This document shows positions 1 to 11,631 of a DNA stretch of 64,000 bases, one piece after another. Below the pieces are notes generated by a model, which saw nothing but the letters and a program-made list of their open reading frames with translations, ran no database searches and had not been told where the DNA came from. The translations under genes were made by a program, and so were the position numbers. Source of the DNA: Lithobates sylvaticus (taxonomy: Eukaryota; Chordata; Amphibia; Anura; Ranidae); contig CM053026.1 of assembly GCA_028564925.1 (NCBI GenBank), positions 601,081,107 to 601,145,106 of the forward strand, in the 5' to 3' direction. Numbering within the stretch: position 1 is the first letter of the stretch; the number at the start of each line of letters is the position of its first letter.

Positions 1-205
1 CGGCGTTCACGGCACCAGCCTCGGAAGGAACGGCACACGTGGGCCGTTTCTTCAGAGCGCATATGCCAGGGATGTCACTGGCTGCATGCACTGGAAATAT
101 CTCCTTAACTGTACAGGTTTAGGAGATATTTTCAATACCTTATTATAGGCTTACCTATAGGTAAAAGTCTGCAGAAGAAGTTTACTTCCTTTTTAAAGCC
201 TTCAA
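1..205 (-). repeat. Edge-truncated dispersed repeat
   Basis: This stretch shares blocks with 36770-36910: a run with GGCTGCATGCA, an 'atatctcct' stem, and a short inverted repeat around 'cttacctataggtaa'. Two small hairpins are visible, one pairing 'aaatatctcc' with 'ggagatattt'. The copy at 36.9 kb ends at a TTAA, and here a TTTTAAA lies at about 191-197, so this is probably the terminal part of the same element cut by the window edge. The family is not one I can name. Confidence 0.55.
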
Positions 206-1690
206 GAAACTTGCTTGAAACTGGCTAAAAGCTTTGGAAATGCTATGTAAAGGCTTGTTGCCCACTCTGCACTTAAACAAGTCTTTTGGGGTTCTCAAAT
301 CCTCCCATGGACCCTCTATCAAAACGAATCTGTTACAATGTCAGTGGTAACAACTAACACACGTCTTCATCCGCCACAGTGTTTATTATTAAAACAAGTC
401 TGCTGCATACACCAGTGCCAACTTCTGTAAGAAGATTCTAATGATAGGTTCAATCAGGGAGAAACATAAGATAAAATCTCACTGGGTAGTTGGGACCTGG
501 GGAGCCTGCATTGTGCTGCGGTAGCCTGGACTGACATCTTTATTAGGAGCCTCTGTACAGAGAATGTTGTGAGTGGATGTAATCAATCGATTAGCACAGT
601 TTTGTTAATGCAAGAAAGTGCTCTATATACAGTGTAATGAATAACAAAGGGCACAAAAAGGTATTAACAGATACAAAGCTTAAAGACAATCCCAGCTGTC
701 TTTGCTACTCATATATGTATCCTGTATAGTTATTGATAGGAAATGTTAACTTACTTTGGTAGCAAAAATAAGATGCTGTTCAATTCATGTTCACACAATT
801 AGGACTAAAAGTTTTTCCATTTTAAAGTACAGGAGAGGGTCTGTTTTCCATGTAACCTGTTTAAATTGAGTAAGTGCTGTATATCTCCAGGTATAATGGA
901 TGGCCCCCTTTTATGTATTTTACTTTATGTACAGTATTGTCAGATGTTCAGTGTCCATACACATTGTGACAGATTTACTAAAGGATATGTGCGTATGCTG
1001 TCTCATAGCTCATGCATGGACAACAGAATGGAAGTTGCTATACACCCATGATGCATGCACAGAATACAATAAATATATGAAATTTACTAACAAAGCTGTT
1101 GTGCTATGAAATGTACTCTCCATCATCTGAACACATGCCAGTTTAGTTACGGCATGTCTAATATAAAAATGTGATTTTTTTCCTAATGTTTTGAGTATAT
1201 CTAAATGATGTTAGCACTTTTAAATGTGGTAACCATGTAGGAATATTAAAACACATCCAATATGTATGACTATCATTCAGGAGACTTGGTTTCAATTTGT
1301 GACAAGCCACAGTGATCCAGACACAGCAGGATGTTGCACTGTGCATATACATATCTTTGTTCACAAGCTGAGAATTCCAAACACTGGCCGGCATATAATA
1401 TTCCATACACTGCTGCTTGGAATAGAGATTTAAAAGATGAACAACTGTGCATAACTACACCTGTACTCAACACCTGAGCATAACTACAACAGCATAGTGT
1501 ATGGGATTTTTTGACATACCACTTAGCTTGGCGCATTCACATTGTATTGCTTTATGAACCAGACTTTTTTTAATTCATTTTTAGGGTCCATGCACACTAG
1601 GGACAGAAAAAATGAAGGAACCTCTGGCAGAAAAAAATTAACGTAGCAGCTTATATTGCACAAGAGTTTAGGCTAGTTTATGCTCATTTA
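206..1690. other. No recognised feature
   Basis: AT-rich sequence without a convincing coding region or repeat end. The short open frames here show no domain I recognise. A short motif near 1590 (ggtccatgcacac) resembles the starts of other dispersed repeats but has no visible partner end. Confidence 0.5.
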
Positions 1691-1719
1691 TGAGCGTTAC
1701 GAGAAATGTATAGGTTTTT

Positions 1720-2064
1720 TTTTTTTTTTTTTAAGATGCATACTTACCTAGGTGGATGCAGGATCGGTTCGATGCTGCATCTGTCCCCCGGCGCCTCTAA
1801 CACTGGCAACCGAGGGATCAAACACCGCCAATCTCTCAGTTTTCACAGCCCCGTGTGCAGAGAGCTGGTGACTGTCAGTCAGCAGCTCTCTGCTCTGCCC
1901 CCCACGCTTGCTGGAGCACTGGGCTGTGGAGGGGTGGGAGTGGCTGGCTCGGGCTTTCAGGGGCTTGCTGAGAGGCTGAGCCGGGTGCCAGTCCAGGTAT
2001 GTGGTTAAATCCCGACTTCATTGTCACGATCTTGCCTGAGCCTTGACCGTCTCTGTGACGTCAG
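1720..2064 (+). repeat. Dispersed repeat, truncated copy (related to 46.6-47.0 kb)
   Basis: Shares a long collinear block with 46670-46960, including 'gactgtcagtcagc', 'ctctctgctct', 'gctgggctgtggagg' and 'gctgagaggctga', in the same orientation. The other copy runs on to a TTAA at 47029-47032. This copy stops at about 2064, where a Ty3/gypsy fragment begins. A poly-T tract precedes it. Confidence 0.6.
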
Positions 2065-2065
2065 C

Positions 2066-2280
2066 CGACAGCGGGACTACACTAGAGGAGAACATTGATG
2101 ACAATCTGAAAAGGGTTTCATCCGCCCTTCCACATCTCCGGCAGGAGCAGACATCTTATTCGTGGAAAAAAAAAATCACACTCTACGGCCTTGTATTGAT
2201 TACTGCGAACTTAACAAAATTACCGTGAAGAATCGCTACTCTCGCCCTCTGGTGCCCGAATTATTTCAGAGACTCAGAGC
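2066..2280 (+). mobile_element. Ty3/gypsy-like LTR retrotransposon fossil, pol fragment
   Basis: The conceptual translation resembles the start of a Ty3/gypsy reverse transcriptase, around the conserved block that in the family reads like DYRELNKIT followed by a '[13 protein letters not shown]'-type stretch. Only about 215 bp is present, with no LTRs, no protease and no integrase seen. It is a broken, old fragment lying between two other repeat pieces. Confidence 0.65.
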
Positions 2281-2326
2281 CGTGATCGTCTCACAGTTAG
2301 GAAGAATGGGAGATGCTCCGTTCTAT
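2281..2326 (-). repeat. Scrap of the TTAA-flanked CCACTT repeat family
   Basis: The block containing 'gtgatcgtctcacag' and 'ggaagaatggg' matches, in reverse complement, 3610-3650 inside the element at 2912-3804. Only about 45 bp remain. It directly abuts the Ty3/gypsy fragment, so the local order reflects several insertions or deletions. Confidence 0.55.
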
Positions 2327-2391
2327 CTGCGCATCAGCTGAGCAGGGAGAGGGGGGGAGAGGAGGGGGAGGTGTAGTGAGAAGAAGAAGAG

Positions 2392-2624
2392 ATGTCTTGT
2401 TCAGAATGGAATGCATCTGCGAATCAGATGCGTTCCCATAGAGGACAATGTGCTTGTAATTCGCACTGCGATGCCCAGAAAACGCACACGTTTTTTGTGC
2501 AATGCGCAGTGCGAATGCAACACACATATGTGAACAAGATACATTCATTTGAATGTATTTTAAAATGTCCTGCGAATTGGATGCGGTGTAAGCCGCATCT
2601 AATTCGCATAGGTGTGAACGGGGG
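2392..2624. repeat. Short dispersed repeat ending in an imperfect hairpin
   Basis: The stretch carries a hairpin at 2571-2608 with 16-bp arms (tgcgaattggatgcgg against a copy with one mismatch) and ends in 'gtgtgaacgggg'. Similar 'gtgtgaatgggg' ends occur at 42250, suggesting a shared short inverted-repeat family. No target duplication is seen. Confidence 0.4.
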
Positions 2625-2750
2625 CTGATTCTTGGCTCCATCCTTCTGCCCATCAACTCTGACCAGCTTCCCTGTTCCTGCTGAAGAAAAGCATCCCCAC
2701 AACATGCTGCTGCCATCACCATGTTTCACGGTGGAGATGGTGTGTTCACA
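2625..2750 (-). mobile_element. Tc1-like transposase fragment
   Basis: On the minus strand the translation from 2729 reads [20 protein letters not shown] and continues KLVRVDGQKDGAKN. This is the region between the first two catalytic aspartates of Tc1 transposases. The closest relative in the window is the Tc1 copy at 55.9 kb, which has a similar [18 protein letters not shown] stretch. No terminal repeats and no catalytic residue are present. The open frame beyond the fragment is chance. Confidence 0.8.
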
Positions 2751-2911
2751 TTGATAAATACATAGTGCAACTTACATGAAAAGAAGACAAAATGAGCATG
2801 ATTTGGTAGTTCAACATGCAGCAGGACTGCATCATACACATTGTAAAATCAGCTTTAAATGATTTGAGAGTAGTATTACTATACGTTAGGATAATATCCT
2901 CAACAATCTGC

Positions 2912-3804
2912 TTAACCACTTAAGCCCCAGACCATTTTGCTGGCCAAAGACCAGAGCTCCCAAACAAAATTGACGTCCTTTTTTTCCCACAAATAGAGCT
3001 TTCTTTTGGTGGTATTTGATCACCTCTGCGGTTTTTATTTTTTGTGCTATAAACAAAAAACTAGCGACAATTTTGAAAAACAATCATTATTTTTAAATTT
3101 TTGCTATAATAAATATCCCCAAAAAATATATAGAAAACAATTTTTTTTCCTCAGTTTAGGCCGATACGTATTCTTCTACATATTTTTGGTAAAAAAAAAT
3201 TGTGATAAGCGTTTAGTGATTGGTTTGCGCAAAAGTTATAGCATCTACAAAATAGGGGTTAGTTTTATGGCATTTTTATTAATACTTTTTTTTTACTAGT
3301 AATGACGGCAATCAGCGATTTTTATGGCGACATTATGGCGGCCACATCAGACAATTTTGACACATTTTTGGGACCATTGGCATTAATACAGCTAAAACAT
3401 TGCATTGATTACTGTAAAAATGCCACTGGCAGTGAAGGGGTTAACCACTAGGTGGTGCTGTAGGGGTTAAGTGTGTCCTAGGGAGTGATTCTAACTGTGG
3501 GGGGAGGGGGGCTGTGTGTGACACATCACTGATCGCTGCTCCCGATTAAAGGGAGCTGTGATCAGTGAGTGTGTCATTAGGCAGAACGGGGAGATGCTTG
3601 TTTACATTAGCATCTCCCCATTCTTCCTCACTGTGAGACGATCACGGGTATCCCTGCAGACATCAAGTCCATGGGACCCGCTAACCCGCTCATGAAGCTC
3701 CCGGCGGGCGCGCCCGCAAGCCGCCTCTTAAAGGGCAGCGTTAATCTATCTGTACGTGCCCTTCTGGGCAGTATATCTGCGTGAGGCGGTCGGGAAGCGG
3801 TTAA
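2912..3804 (+). mobile_element. Non-autonomous DNA element with TTAA flanks, CCACTT family (copy A)
   Basis: Begins TTAA-CCACTTAAGCCCC and ends CGGGAAGCGG-TTAA, so the ends are short inverted repeats (CCACTT / CCGCTT) bracketed by TTAA. The same ~0.9-1 kb sequence recurs at 23632-24627 and 35131-36149 and partially elsewhere. It has no coding capacity. TTAA duplications are typical of piggyBac and Kolobok transposons; the superfamily here is inferred only from that. Confidence 0.75.
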
Positions 3805-4654
3805 TGTATCCAATGATTGGCAATATTTATATTGAAAACCATTTTACATGATCTTTCTGTACAATTATGCACAAAGGGTTGTTGCTATTTTATTTGTCTA
3901 CATATTTAAAGGACCTACCTATTAAGACCAAACTCACATCCTACCCATAATAATGTCTCACATACCGATTCCTTACCACTGTGCCAGGCTCCCAAGCTAG
4001 TCTAAAATCACTGTGCTCTGGGAAAAACCTAAAGAATAATTGAAAACAGAATAATGGATGTATGCAGTGCATGTAGTGCTAATTCTGAAAGTATTGCAGC
4101 TTCCAAAATACCTTTATAGATACTAAAAACATCAAATTTGCACATTCAGAAATTTCCAAGTATAGTCCTCACACCACCAGAGCAGTGCTTTTCCACTTTC
4201 TTTAAGACCCGCCTGGGTATGTAGGGGAACTCATTCCCATACTCTAGTGCAAATTACCTTTGAACCACTGATTGCAGGTGGGCAAACTGGGGCAGTTATC
4301 TAGGGTCACCCTCTTCAGGAGAGACACAAGCGAGGGGAAGGCAGATCAGCCCTCTATTCCTCAGAGGGCTGTGGCTGAAAGACTACTTTATTCCTTCCTG
4401 TGTTATTAGGTGTCATTGTGTCACGGGACCCTATTTCAGGTTCAGGAGGGGGCTCATCTTCTTGAGGATCCCCCCTGTTCTCACTTGTCTTATGAGGACC
4501 CGGAGGAGCTCCAATCTCCTATTTCTTCTTCTAGGGACTCAAATTCTGTCCAAATCTTGGGAGACCCTAGGCAGTCTCTCCCGCACTGTCCCTCCCCACC
4601 AGCCCACCTAAAAAACTGCATGGCTCTGACTCTTTCCATGCAGGGATGTCAGGG
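3805..4654. other. No recognised feature
   Basis: Mixed sequence with no supported gene. An open frame at 4410-4664 has no recognisable domain. It borders an L1-like RT scrap on the other strand and may be repeat-derived. Confidence 0.4.
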
Positions 4655-4890
4655 TGTATGGTGACTGCCAGGGAAAATCAGGGACTGCTCCCAATTAATG
4701 CGTAAAATAGAGTCTGAACCAAACGTTTTAATAATTGCCAGGGCAGATCGAAGGGAGAAGTCAGGGTCTCCTGCTTGCAAAAGAGTATCATCATCATACA
4801 ACAAAATCCTCTTCTCCCAATCACCCACAGGTAGACCCCACAGTGAATTTGCCAATAGAATGAGACAAGCCAAAGGTTCAAATCCATGGA
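4655..4890 (-). mobile_element. L1-like LINE reverse transcriptase fragment
   Basis: Minus-strand translation contains GDWEKRILLYDDDTLLQAGD, then a SLRSALAIIKTFG stretch and LRINWEQSLIFP. This is the palm region of L1-type ORF2 reverse transcriptases, where YADD is expected; here the motif reads YDDD, which suggests decay. The typical downstream 'thumb' is absent, and so are the endonuclease and the tail. It is a short dead fragment. Confidence 0.7.
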
Positions 4891-6004
4891 CAACTTGGAG
4901 GGTTGGGGGTGATAAATCCAGATGAAGCAGTAGGAAGAAGGCTGCTTGGATAGAGCCTCTTTGGGGGAGTTTTCTGTGGTGAAGAGTGTGCCTATAAGCT
5001 TCTGTAAAGCTGCTTCTGGAGGACATTGCATGAAGATCCCAGTGGTAATCAACTAAGGTACCTGTGACTGCTCACATAGGATCAAGAGCCTAGAATCTAC
5101 TTAGAGATAGAAGATCATTTGATATTTAAATACAGACAGTAATAGAGTCATTGCAGTCAACCACTTTAAAGGCTTCTAGAAGACCTGAGCTATCTTGTTA
5201 ACTTCGAGTACTCTGTTCCCCTAACCCTCTCACCAGAGTTTATTGAACAAATAAATCCAAGAAAAGACTAAAGTGACCAGTGCCCAACTTTGTTCTACCC
5301 CACAATAAGTCAAGGATTCCACCCTGAGATGTTAAGTGCCAGCCTTCCACACCATCTTGGGGGTCATCCAGAACTACCCAGAGAATACAAATATTACAAT
5401 ATAATTTGACTTGTAATTTTTCTAAACCTCTATGTATCAGTACTGCTTGGACTAGTAAAAAGGAGTACATCTCCCAAAAGCTTGGAAAATGAACTGTAAG
5501 TACTGTAGGGGTCCAGATGCCAATGTGGGTTTAAGGGCTTCTAGCACACTTTTATTTATTCACACAACAATCAGGCATCGTGTTCAACCTAATGGGGAGA
5601 ATTCAAACACAATATGGCAACAAAACCCTCTGTGTCAGGAAAGACAAAATATACCCAGGTGCATAGTTATGCGCAGACGGAGAATTCATACAAGTCAAAC
5701 CTATTTTCAAAGACCAAATGTGCATAGGCTCATAAATATGCACGGATGGCAAATTCCTGTTAGTCAGAGCCGCACTCGTGCAAATGCGAATGCGCAAATT
5801 CATATGTGCGCTGGTGTGCGCGCCCGCCACTAGATAGGCTTTAAGTAGGCTAATTGATTACCTCTGCTGCATTAGGACCTTACCTTATGGTCCACAATGT
5901 TCTGCTACCTGCCAAGTACCTGCTGTTTGCCACCGGCCAACCTGCCAGGTGCTTGCTGTCAGTGACCTGCCAGCCTGCCAAGTGCCTGCTGACTGCCTTC
6001 CAGC
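4891..6004. other. No recognised feature
   Basis: Open frames on both strands lack recognisable domains. The segment 5900-6000 contains short imperfect repeats of 'ctgccaagtgcctgctg' type leading into the hairpin that follows. Confidence 0.4.
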
Positions 6005-6084
6005 CTTGGATGCAGGCTGGATCGTGACTCAGGGCAGCAGGTGCAGACCTGCTGCCCTGAGTCACGATCCAGCCTGCATCCAAG
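6005..6084. repeat. Perfect hairpin, 38-bp arms, 4-bp loop
   Basis: The sequence starting 'cttggatgcaggctggatcg' is followed after a 'gcag' spacer by its exact 38-bp reverse complement ending 'cagcctgcatccaag'. Overlapping open frames on both strands are by-products of this symmetry. A perfect cruciform-capable palindrome suggests a recent inverted duplication. Confidence 0.95.
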
Positions 6085-8202
6085 TGCGCACAGACCTCTC
6101 ATCTGCAACCACCATCACCAGAACTGCCAGGCACTCGTGCTACTTTAGGCTCTTGTACCTCCTGTTACCTTATCAGGGGTACCGAGCCGGAGGTGTAAGA
6201 GATTGCCTTTCTCTCCATGTCAGGCTCCATCACCAGGAAACTCTGACTGACACTCTGACTGACACTCTGACTATTCACTGTGCTGTTTCTTACGCACCTA
6301 GTCTCAGTCTATTAGTAGCACAGACTCCATCACACTCTCCCCCATCCTCTCATAACTACTCTTTAATAATCAGGTGTGGCAGGAAGTGTCCAGCTATCAA
6401 CCCCCTGTATATACCTCAACAGCCAGATTGCAGAGAGCCAACAATTCTATCAGATAAAATTCAAGAGTTTGGGTGACACATAAATTCTATCTCGTACCAT
6501 GCCTTTGACCAGCTGGGACTGACTGTCACGATAAAAAATAAAAAAGTGTCCTATACAGCATTCGACTGTGCAATAAAACAGCTATAATCACTAAACATTT
6601 TGAAAAACCCTGCGTAAAAATTACACCCACCCATTAAAAATGAATGTCAGACTTGGAGATGACTGTAACATTTTCCAGCAAACCAAGAAGTTATATGAAA
6701 AAGTATTTTAGGTTTGCATTATTCACATCCTGTAGGGCAGGAAAACAGCTAGTTGTATATAACATCAGTTTGTTGTGTTTCATTAATTGGTTAGTGCTGC
6801 ACATTATTTTATCTGTGCTACCTTTTAGGATAGAATGCAATGCATTGTGAAATTTACATTAATGTGAGGTAAACCAAAATACCTTTAGAATAATTGCACA
6901 GCCAGGTCATTAATGCACTGTTTATTTAATAACTAAGTTTATTAGCATAATTTAACCAAAGCAAAATTACATTTATAAATCATCCAAATGCATACCAACT
7001 AAACAAACAGGTGGCTGATTTGGTCCTTTGCATAGAAAGGCAAGAAAGAGTATGGGTTTCTGGAGCCAACAGCCGAGAATAATGACAATGACATCAACAT
7101 GGCACAGCATTCAAAATCCATTTACTGATTAATGCAGGAATTTAGCTTTTTGCTATTCTGTTCCATATCTGTCTGATAAATGAATGAGTATGTACTTCCC
7201 AGAAGCATACAAATGATGGTCATCATGACTCAACACAGGGTGGTTCACACTTTATTCAATTGCAAGGATTTATCACTTGTCTCCTATTGGAAAGGTGATC
7301 TGTTAGATTCTGAAGTTGCCGGTTCATGTGAATGTGCAAAAATATTAAAGGTGTAAAATACAAAGCAGTATAATAAATAAGTAAAGTGATTAATGTTTTC
7401 GAATACACTGTCTATGCTACATAAATATTTTAGTCGTTGTCAGCCAAATCCACTTCTGTAGATTCTGAACAACATGGCTGTCACCAGCTACAATGCTTTT
7501 TGATTTAATTGGCATCTGAAAGCCAAACTCTTTTTTTTTTCACGGTTTGATTGATTAAGAAAAAATTATAACCCTGCCAGGTTTTTATTGCTATAATATA
7601 CAGTAGAAAGTCACAAGTCCTCCACTCTGTTAAGGACAATGCCTGTAGCCAACACAATTTAAGCGTAGGCTCTGATCTTTGAAAATAACTGAATGCATTT
7701 CTTGAAGATATACTGGAAACCACTGTATTTCAGGGATCTGCATATTCTTCTTCACTGTTAGCGTAACCATGTCAAATAAACAGATTAGTGTGCTATAGGA
7801 ACCAGTTGTTTTCAAAGCGATGTCTAAGTTTGTGTTCAATGCAGACATTCCCCCACCTAATAGAATGCAGTACTCATGATTTTCTACACCATTTTCCCAC
7901 AACACACATGAAGTCCCAGTACCTCTACATAGTCAATGGAGCATGTAATAATGAGGTCTGGGTACCCCTAAATCTCAGAGTCATAAATGCTGTGGTACCC
8001 TTATGCTGTTTAAATTCACCAGTCTGTAAAACAAATTAAATTAAAATCTTTTGTTTGTAGGATCATCATACACCTGGACCACAAACATCTTCTCCATTCC
8101 ACAGGCAACTTTTAAACTGAATAAGATTTTCACTTGGTTAGGTTCAGGAATTGACAATGCCGAAATAGCTTTATTAAAAGAATACTAATCAGAGATCTGA
8201 TA
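6085..8202. other. No recognised feature
   Basis: Ordinary AT-rich sequence. Three near-copies of 'ctgactgacact' occur at about 6240-6272. No coding region or transposon end can be supported. Confidence 0.45.
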
Positions 8203-8210
8203 GTGATACG

Positions 8211-9442
8211 TAGGGATACACCAATACCATTTTTTTTTAGCGAGTACAAGTACAAATACTTTTTATTTTAGTACTCGCCAATATCAATTAGCGATACCTG
8301 CTGGCAACTGTTTTGTTTACACTTCAGCTGTCAGTAATGGTACAAAATTTAAAAATTTTAAAATTTACAAATGAAATACATTTTTTTTTCAATTTTGTGC
8401 TTTGTGTAAAAATATTAACAAACAAAGCAAACAAAAACAAAAAAAGTTTTAATTATTAATAGTTTATTTTATTACATAGAAGTAAAAAAAAGGATCAGTA
8501 GGAAAATGATAATTAAATGGAAAAGGATAAGGAGTTAATTAGGGCTGATTGGAGTAAATTAGGAGTTAATAAGGGGTTAAACAGAGGAACATTTAATAAA
8601 AAAAACAAACAGGTTACTTGACAGGTTACTTTAAACAGACTTCATCTGCAGATCAAAGTTCACCTCTTTGATCTGTAGATGAATAAACAGTAGGACATAA
8701 AATAAAACAATATTTCTTTATATCTTTCCGTTGTTGATAAACATTGCCTGGCTGCTTTTTTTTTTTTTGACAGCTCCAATTGCCGGGACTTTGTTTACAC
8801 TTCAGCTGTCATTGGGTGTTTCCTCACATACTACCCGCTGGAGTGCGCATGCACGACGCTGCCATATGCGTTCCAACACTTATAAAACCTTTGTCACTTT
8901 TAACACTTTTTTAAAAGTGTTTAAAATAAATAAAAATAAAAAGTGTTAAAAGTGTTTTTGTCACTTTTAACACTTCTAAAACGTAAAGTTTTAAAAGTGT
9001 TGGAACGCATATGGCAGCGTCGCACATGCACACTCTAGCGGGTAGGCAAATGTGATGGGTCTCCAAATGTGATGAAACAGGGGAACCCTGCTGACAGCTG
9101 AATTAGTCATTGGTTGTTCAGGAAGCAGCTGCCCTGCTCCTTAACAACTGGTAATTGCCTGCTTTGTTTGTATTTTTTACATTTCAGCTGTCAGTGGGGG
9201 AATATCGCTGACAGTTGAAAGAATCGAGCTTGAAAGTATAGGTTTCAGGTATTGGCTGAGCAATGTTGTTGATAAGCATTGCCTGGCTGCTTTTTAAAAA
9301 AAAATTGACAGCTCCAATTGCCAGAACTTTGTTTACAATTCAGCTGTCAGCGGGGGAAAGTATCGGTTTCAGGTATCGGAGCATTATGCTTAGTATTGAC
9401 ATCAATCGGCACCGAAACCGGTATCGTTATGGTGCAACTGTA
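8211..9442. mobile_element. hAT-type non-autonomous element
   Basis: The ends read TAGGGATACACCAATACC and, from the other side, TACAGTTGCACCATAAC. The element is flanked by gtgatacg (8203-8210) and gtgatacc (9443-9450), an 8-bp duplication with one mismatch, as hAT elements make. Inside are two direct copies of a ~85-bp block beginning 'attgcctggctgc' (about 8742 and 9277) and a long imperfect palindrome at 8832-9044. A related left end lies at 21988. There is no transposase. Confidence 0.75.
8832..9044. repeat. Imperfect palindrome inside the 8.2-kb hAT element
   Basis: Outer arms of about 50 bp pair: 'tacccgctggagtgcgcatg' at the left with its complement ending 'ctctagcgggta' at the right, and 'gccatatgcgttcc' with 'ggaacgcatatggc'. 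About four mismatches occur in the outer arms. The centre repeats 'cacttttaacact' in both orientations. Confidence 0.85.
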
Positions 9443-9875
9443 GTGATACCTATTGTATATTTTATCACAGTATGTTTATAAAGGCCTGGGGCTTAAAAGC
9501 AGATCCCTTTTTTAATGGATTTGGAAAATATGTGTAAAACAGGCTTTCAGGACTTGCAGGACATCTGCTAGTCCAAACAAACACCTATTGGGCTAGGTTT
9601 ATTGCCCTATTGTAAAACAGCTTGAACCGGTCATAGATGGATCAAAATTCAGCCAAATCAGCAGGAATCAGATGAATATAAATACATATATTTGGTTGTC
9701 CTGAAGTTGATCTATTGATACTTCAGTACAATCAGCCTGTCTGTTTTTTTATTTTTTTTCATGTGATCGCTGGTGACAGCTATAGCTGCAAGCAGTGTTT
9801 ATTGTGTTCTGATGCCTGGGAAACCTCCCACAATCAGAATACAATATCTCTGTGATTCCTCCATCAACACATTCA

Positions 9876-9876
<1 letters not shown>

Positions 9877-9950
<74 letters not shown>
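9877..9950. repeat. TA microsatellite, left of Tc1 copy 1
   Basis: About 74 bp of pure TA alternation directly abutting the left end of the Tc1 element. Tc1 duplicates TA on insertion, so the tract may be either the target or expansion from the duplicated TA. Confidence 0.95.
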
Positions 9951-9953
<3 letters not shown>

Positions 9954-11562
9954 TCTCACAAAAGTGAGTACACCCCTCACATTTTTGTAAATAATTTATT
10001 ATATCTTTTCATGTGACAACACTGAAGAAATTACACTTTGCTACAATGTAAATTAGTGAGTGTATAGCTTGTATAGCAGTGTTCATTTGCTGTACCCTCA
10101 AAATAACTCAACACACAGCCATTAATGTCTAAACCACTGGCAACAAAAGTGAGTACACCCCTAAGTGAAAATGTCCAAATTGGGCCCAATTAGCCCTTTT
10201 CCCTCCCCGGTGTCATGTGACTCGTTAGTGTTACAAGGTCTTAGGTGTGAATGGGGAGCAGGCATGTTAACTTCGGTATTATCTCTCTCAATCTCTCATA
10301 CTGGTCACTGGAAGTTCAACATGGCACCTCATAGCAAAGAACTCTGAGGAACTCTCTAAGGATTTGAAAAAAGAATTGTTGCTCTACATAAAGATGACCT
10401 AGGCTATAAAAAGATTACCAAGACCCTGAAACTGAGCTGCAGCACGGTGGCCACTGGCCAAGACCATACAGCGGTTTAACAGGACAGGTTCCAATCAGAA
10501 CAGGCCTTGCCATGGTCGACCAAAGAAGTTGAGTGCCTGTGCTCAGCGTCATATACAGAGGTTGTCTTTGGGAAATAGACGTATGAGTGCTGCCAGCATT
10601 GCTTCAGAGATTGAAGGGTTGGGGGGTCAGCCTGTCAGTGCTCAGACCATACATTGCACACTGCATCAAATTGGTCTGCATGGCTGTCATCCCAGGAGGA
10701 AGCCGCTTCTATAGATGATGCACCAGAAAGCCTGCAAACAGTTTGCTGAAGACAAGCCGACTAAGGACATGGATTACTGGAACCACGTCCTGTGGTCTGA
10801 TGAGACTAAGATAAACTTGTTTGGTTCAGATGGTGTCAAGTGTGTGTGGCAGCAACCAGGTGAGGAGTACAAAGACAAGTGTGTCTTGCATGGTGGTGGG
10901 AATGTCATGTTCTGGGGCTGCATGAGTGCTGCCGGCACTGGGGAGCTACAGTTCATTGAGGGAACCATGAATGCCATCATGTACTGTGACATACTGAAGA
11001 AGAGCATGATCCTCTCCCTTCGGAGACTGGACCGCAGGGCAGTATTCCAACATGATAACGCCCCCAAACACACCTCCAAGACGACCACTGCCTTGCTTAA
11101 GAAGCTGAGGGTAAAGGTAATGCACTGGCCAAGCATGTCTCCAGACCTAAACCCTATTGAGCATCTGTGGGGCATCCTCAAACAGAGGGTGGAGGAGCGC
11201 AAGGTCTCAAACATCCACCAGCTCTGTGATGTCATCGTGGAAGAGGACTCCAGTGGCAACCTGTGAAGCTCTGGTGAACTCCATGCCCAAGAACGTTAAG
11301 GCAGTGCTGGAAAATAATGGTGGCCACACAAAATATTGACACTTTGGGCCAATTTGAACATTTTCACTTAGGGGTGTACTCACTTTGGTTGCCAGCGGTT
11401 TAGACATTAATGGCTGTGTGTTGAGTTATTTTGAGGGGACAGCAAATGTACACTGTTATACAAGCTGTACACTCACTACTTTACATTGTAGCAAAGTGTA
11501 ATTTCTTCAGTGTTGTCACATGAAAAGATATAATAAAAGGTGAGGGGTGTACTCACTTTTGT

Positions 11563-11567
<5 letters not shown>
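9951..11567 (+). mobile_element. Tc1-like transposon, near full length (copy 1)
   Basis: Long terminal inverted repeats of over 200 bp are visible. The left begins GTATCTCACAAAAGTGAGTA and the right ends with a slightly diverged complement (...actcacttttgtgtga). The motif AGTGAGTACACCCCT recurs at the inner edge of each repeat, the usual Tc1 double transposase-site layout. The element is about 1.6 kb, standard for the family, and lies between two TA microsatellites. The transposase inside is broken. A partner of the same family lies at 58011-59473. Confidence 0.92.
10321..11339 (+). pseudogene. Tc1 transposase, DD34E, broken (copy 1)
   Basis: Cut-and-paste transposase of the Tc1/mariner superfamily. 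The first ATG reads MAPHSKEL and meets a stop at 10345. A helix-turn-helix region follows (RMSAASIASEIEGLGG). An in-frame TAG at 10712-10714 separates it from the catalytic half beginning MMHQKACKQF. The catalytic triad is legible: D in VLWSDETKINLF, D in AVFQHDNAPKHTSK, and E in LNPIEHLWGI, with exactly 34 residues between the second D and the E. A few codons are missing before HGGGNVMFWG compared with copy 2, a small duplication occurs near 10450, and the frame changes near 11240 before the tail ending NNGGHTKY. Inactive as it stands. Confidence 0.92.

Positions 11568-11630
<63 letters not shown>
11568..11630. repeat. TA microsatellite, right of Tc1 copy 1
   Basis: About 63 bp of TA alternation immediately following the right terminal repeat of Tc1 copy 1. 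Confidence 0.95.

Positions 11631-11631
<1 letters not shown>

Noticed and set aside
5949-6476. 175-codon open frame
   Set aside because: It runs through the perfect hairpin and has no recognisable domain. Its openness on both strands follows from the palindrome.
9773-9967. Open frames with long IY runs (also 11547-11963 and 59414-59709)
   Set aside because: Translations of TA microsatellites.
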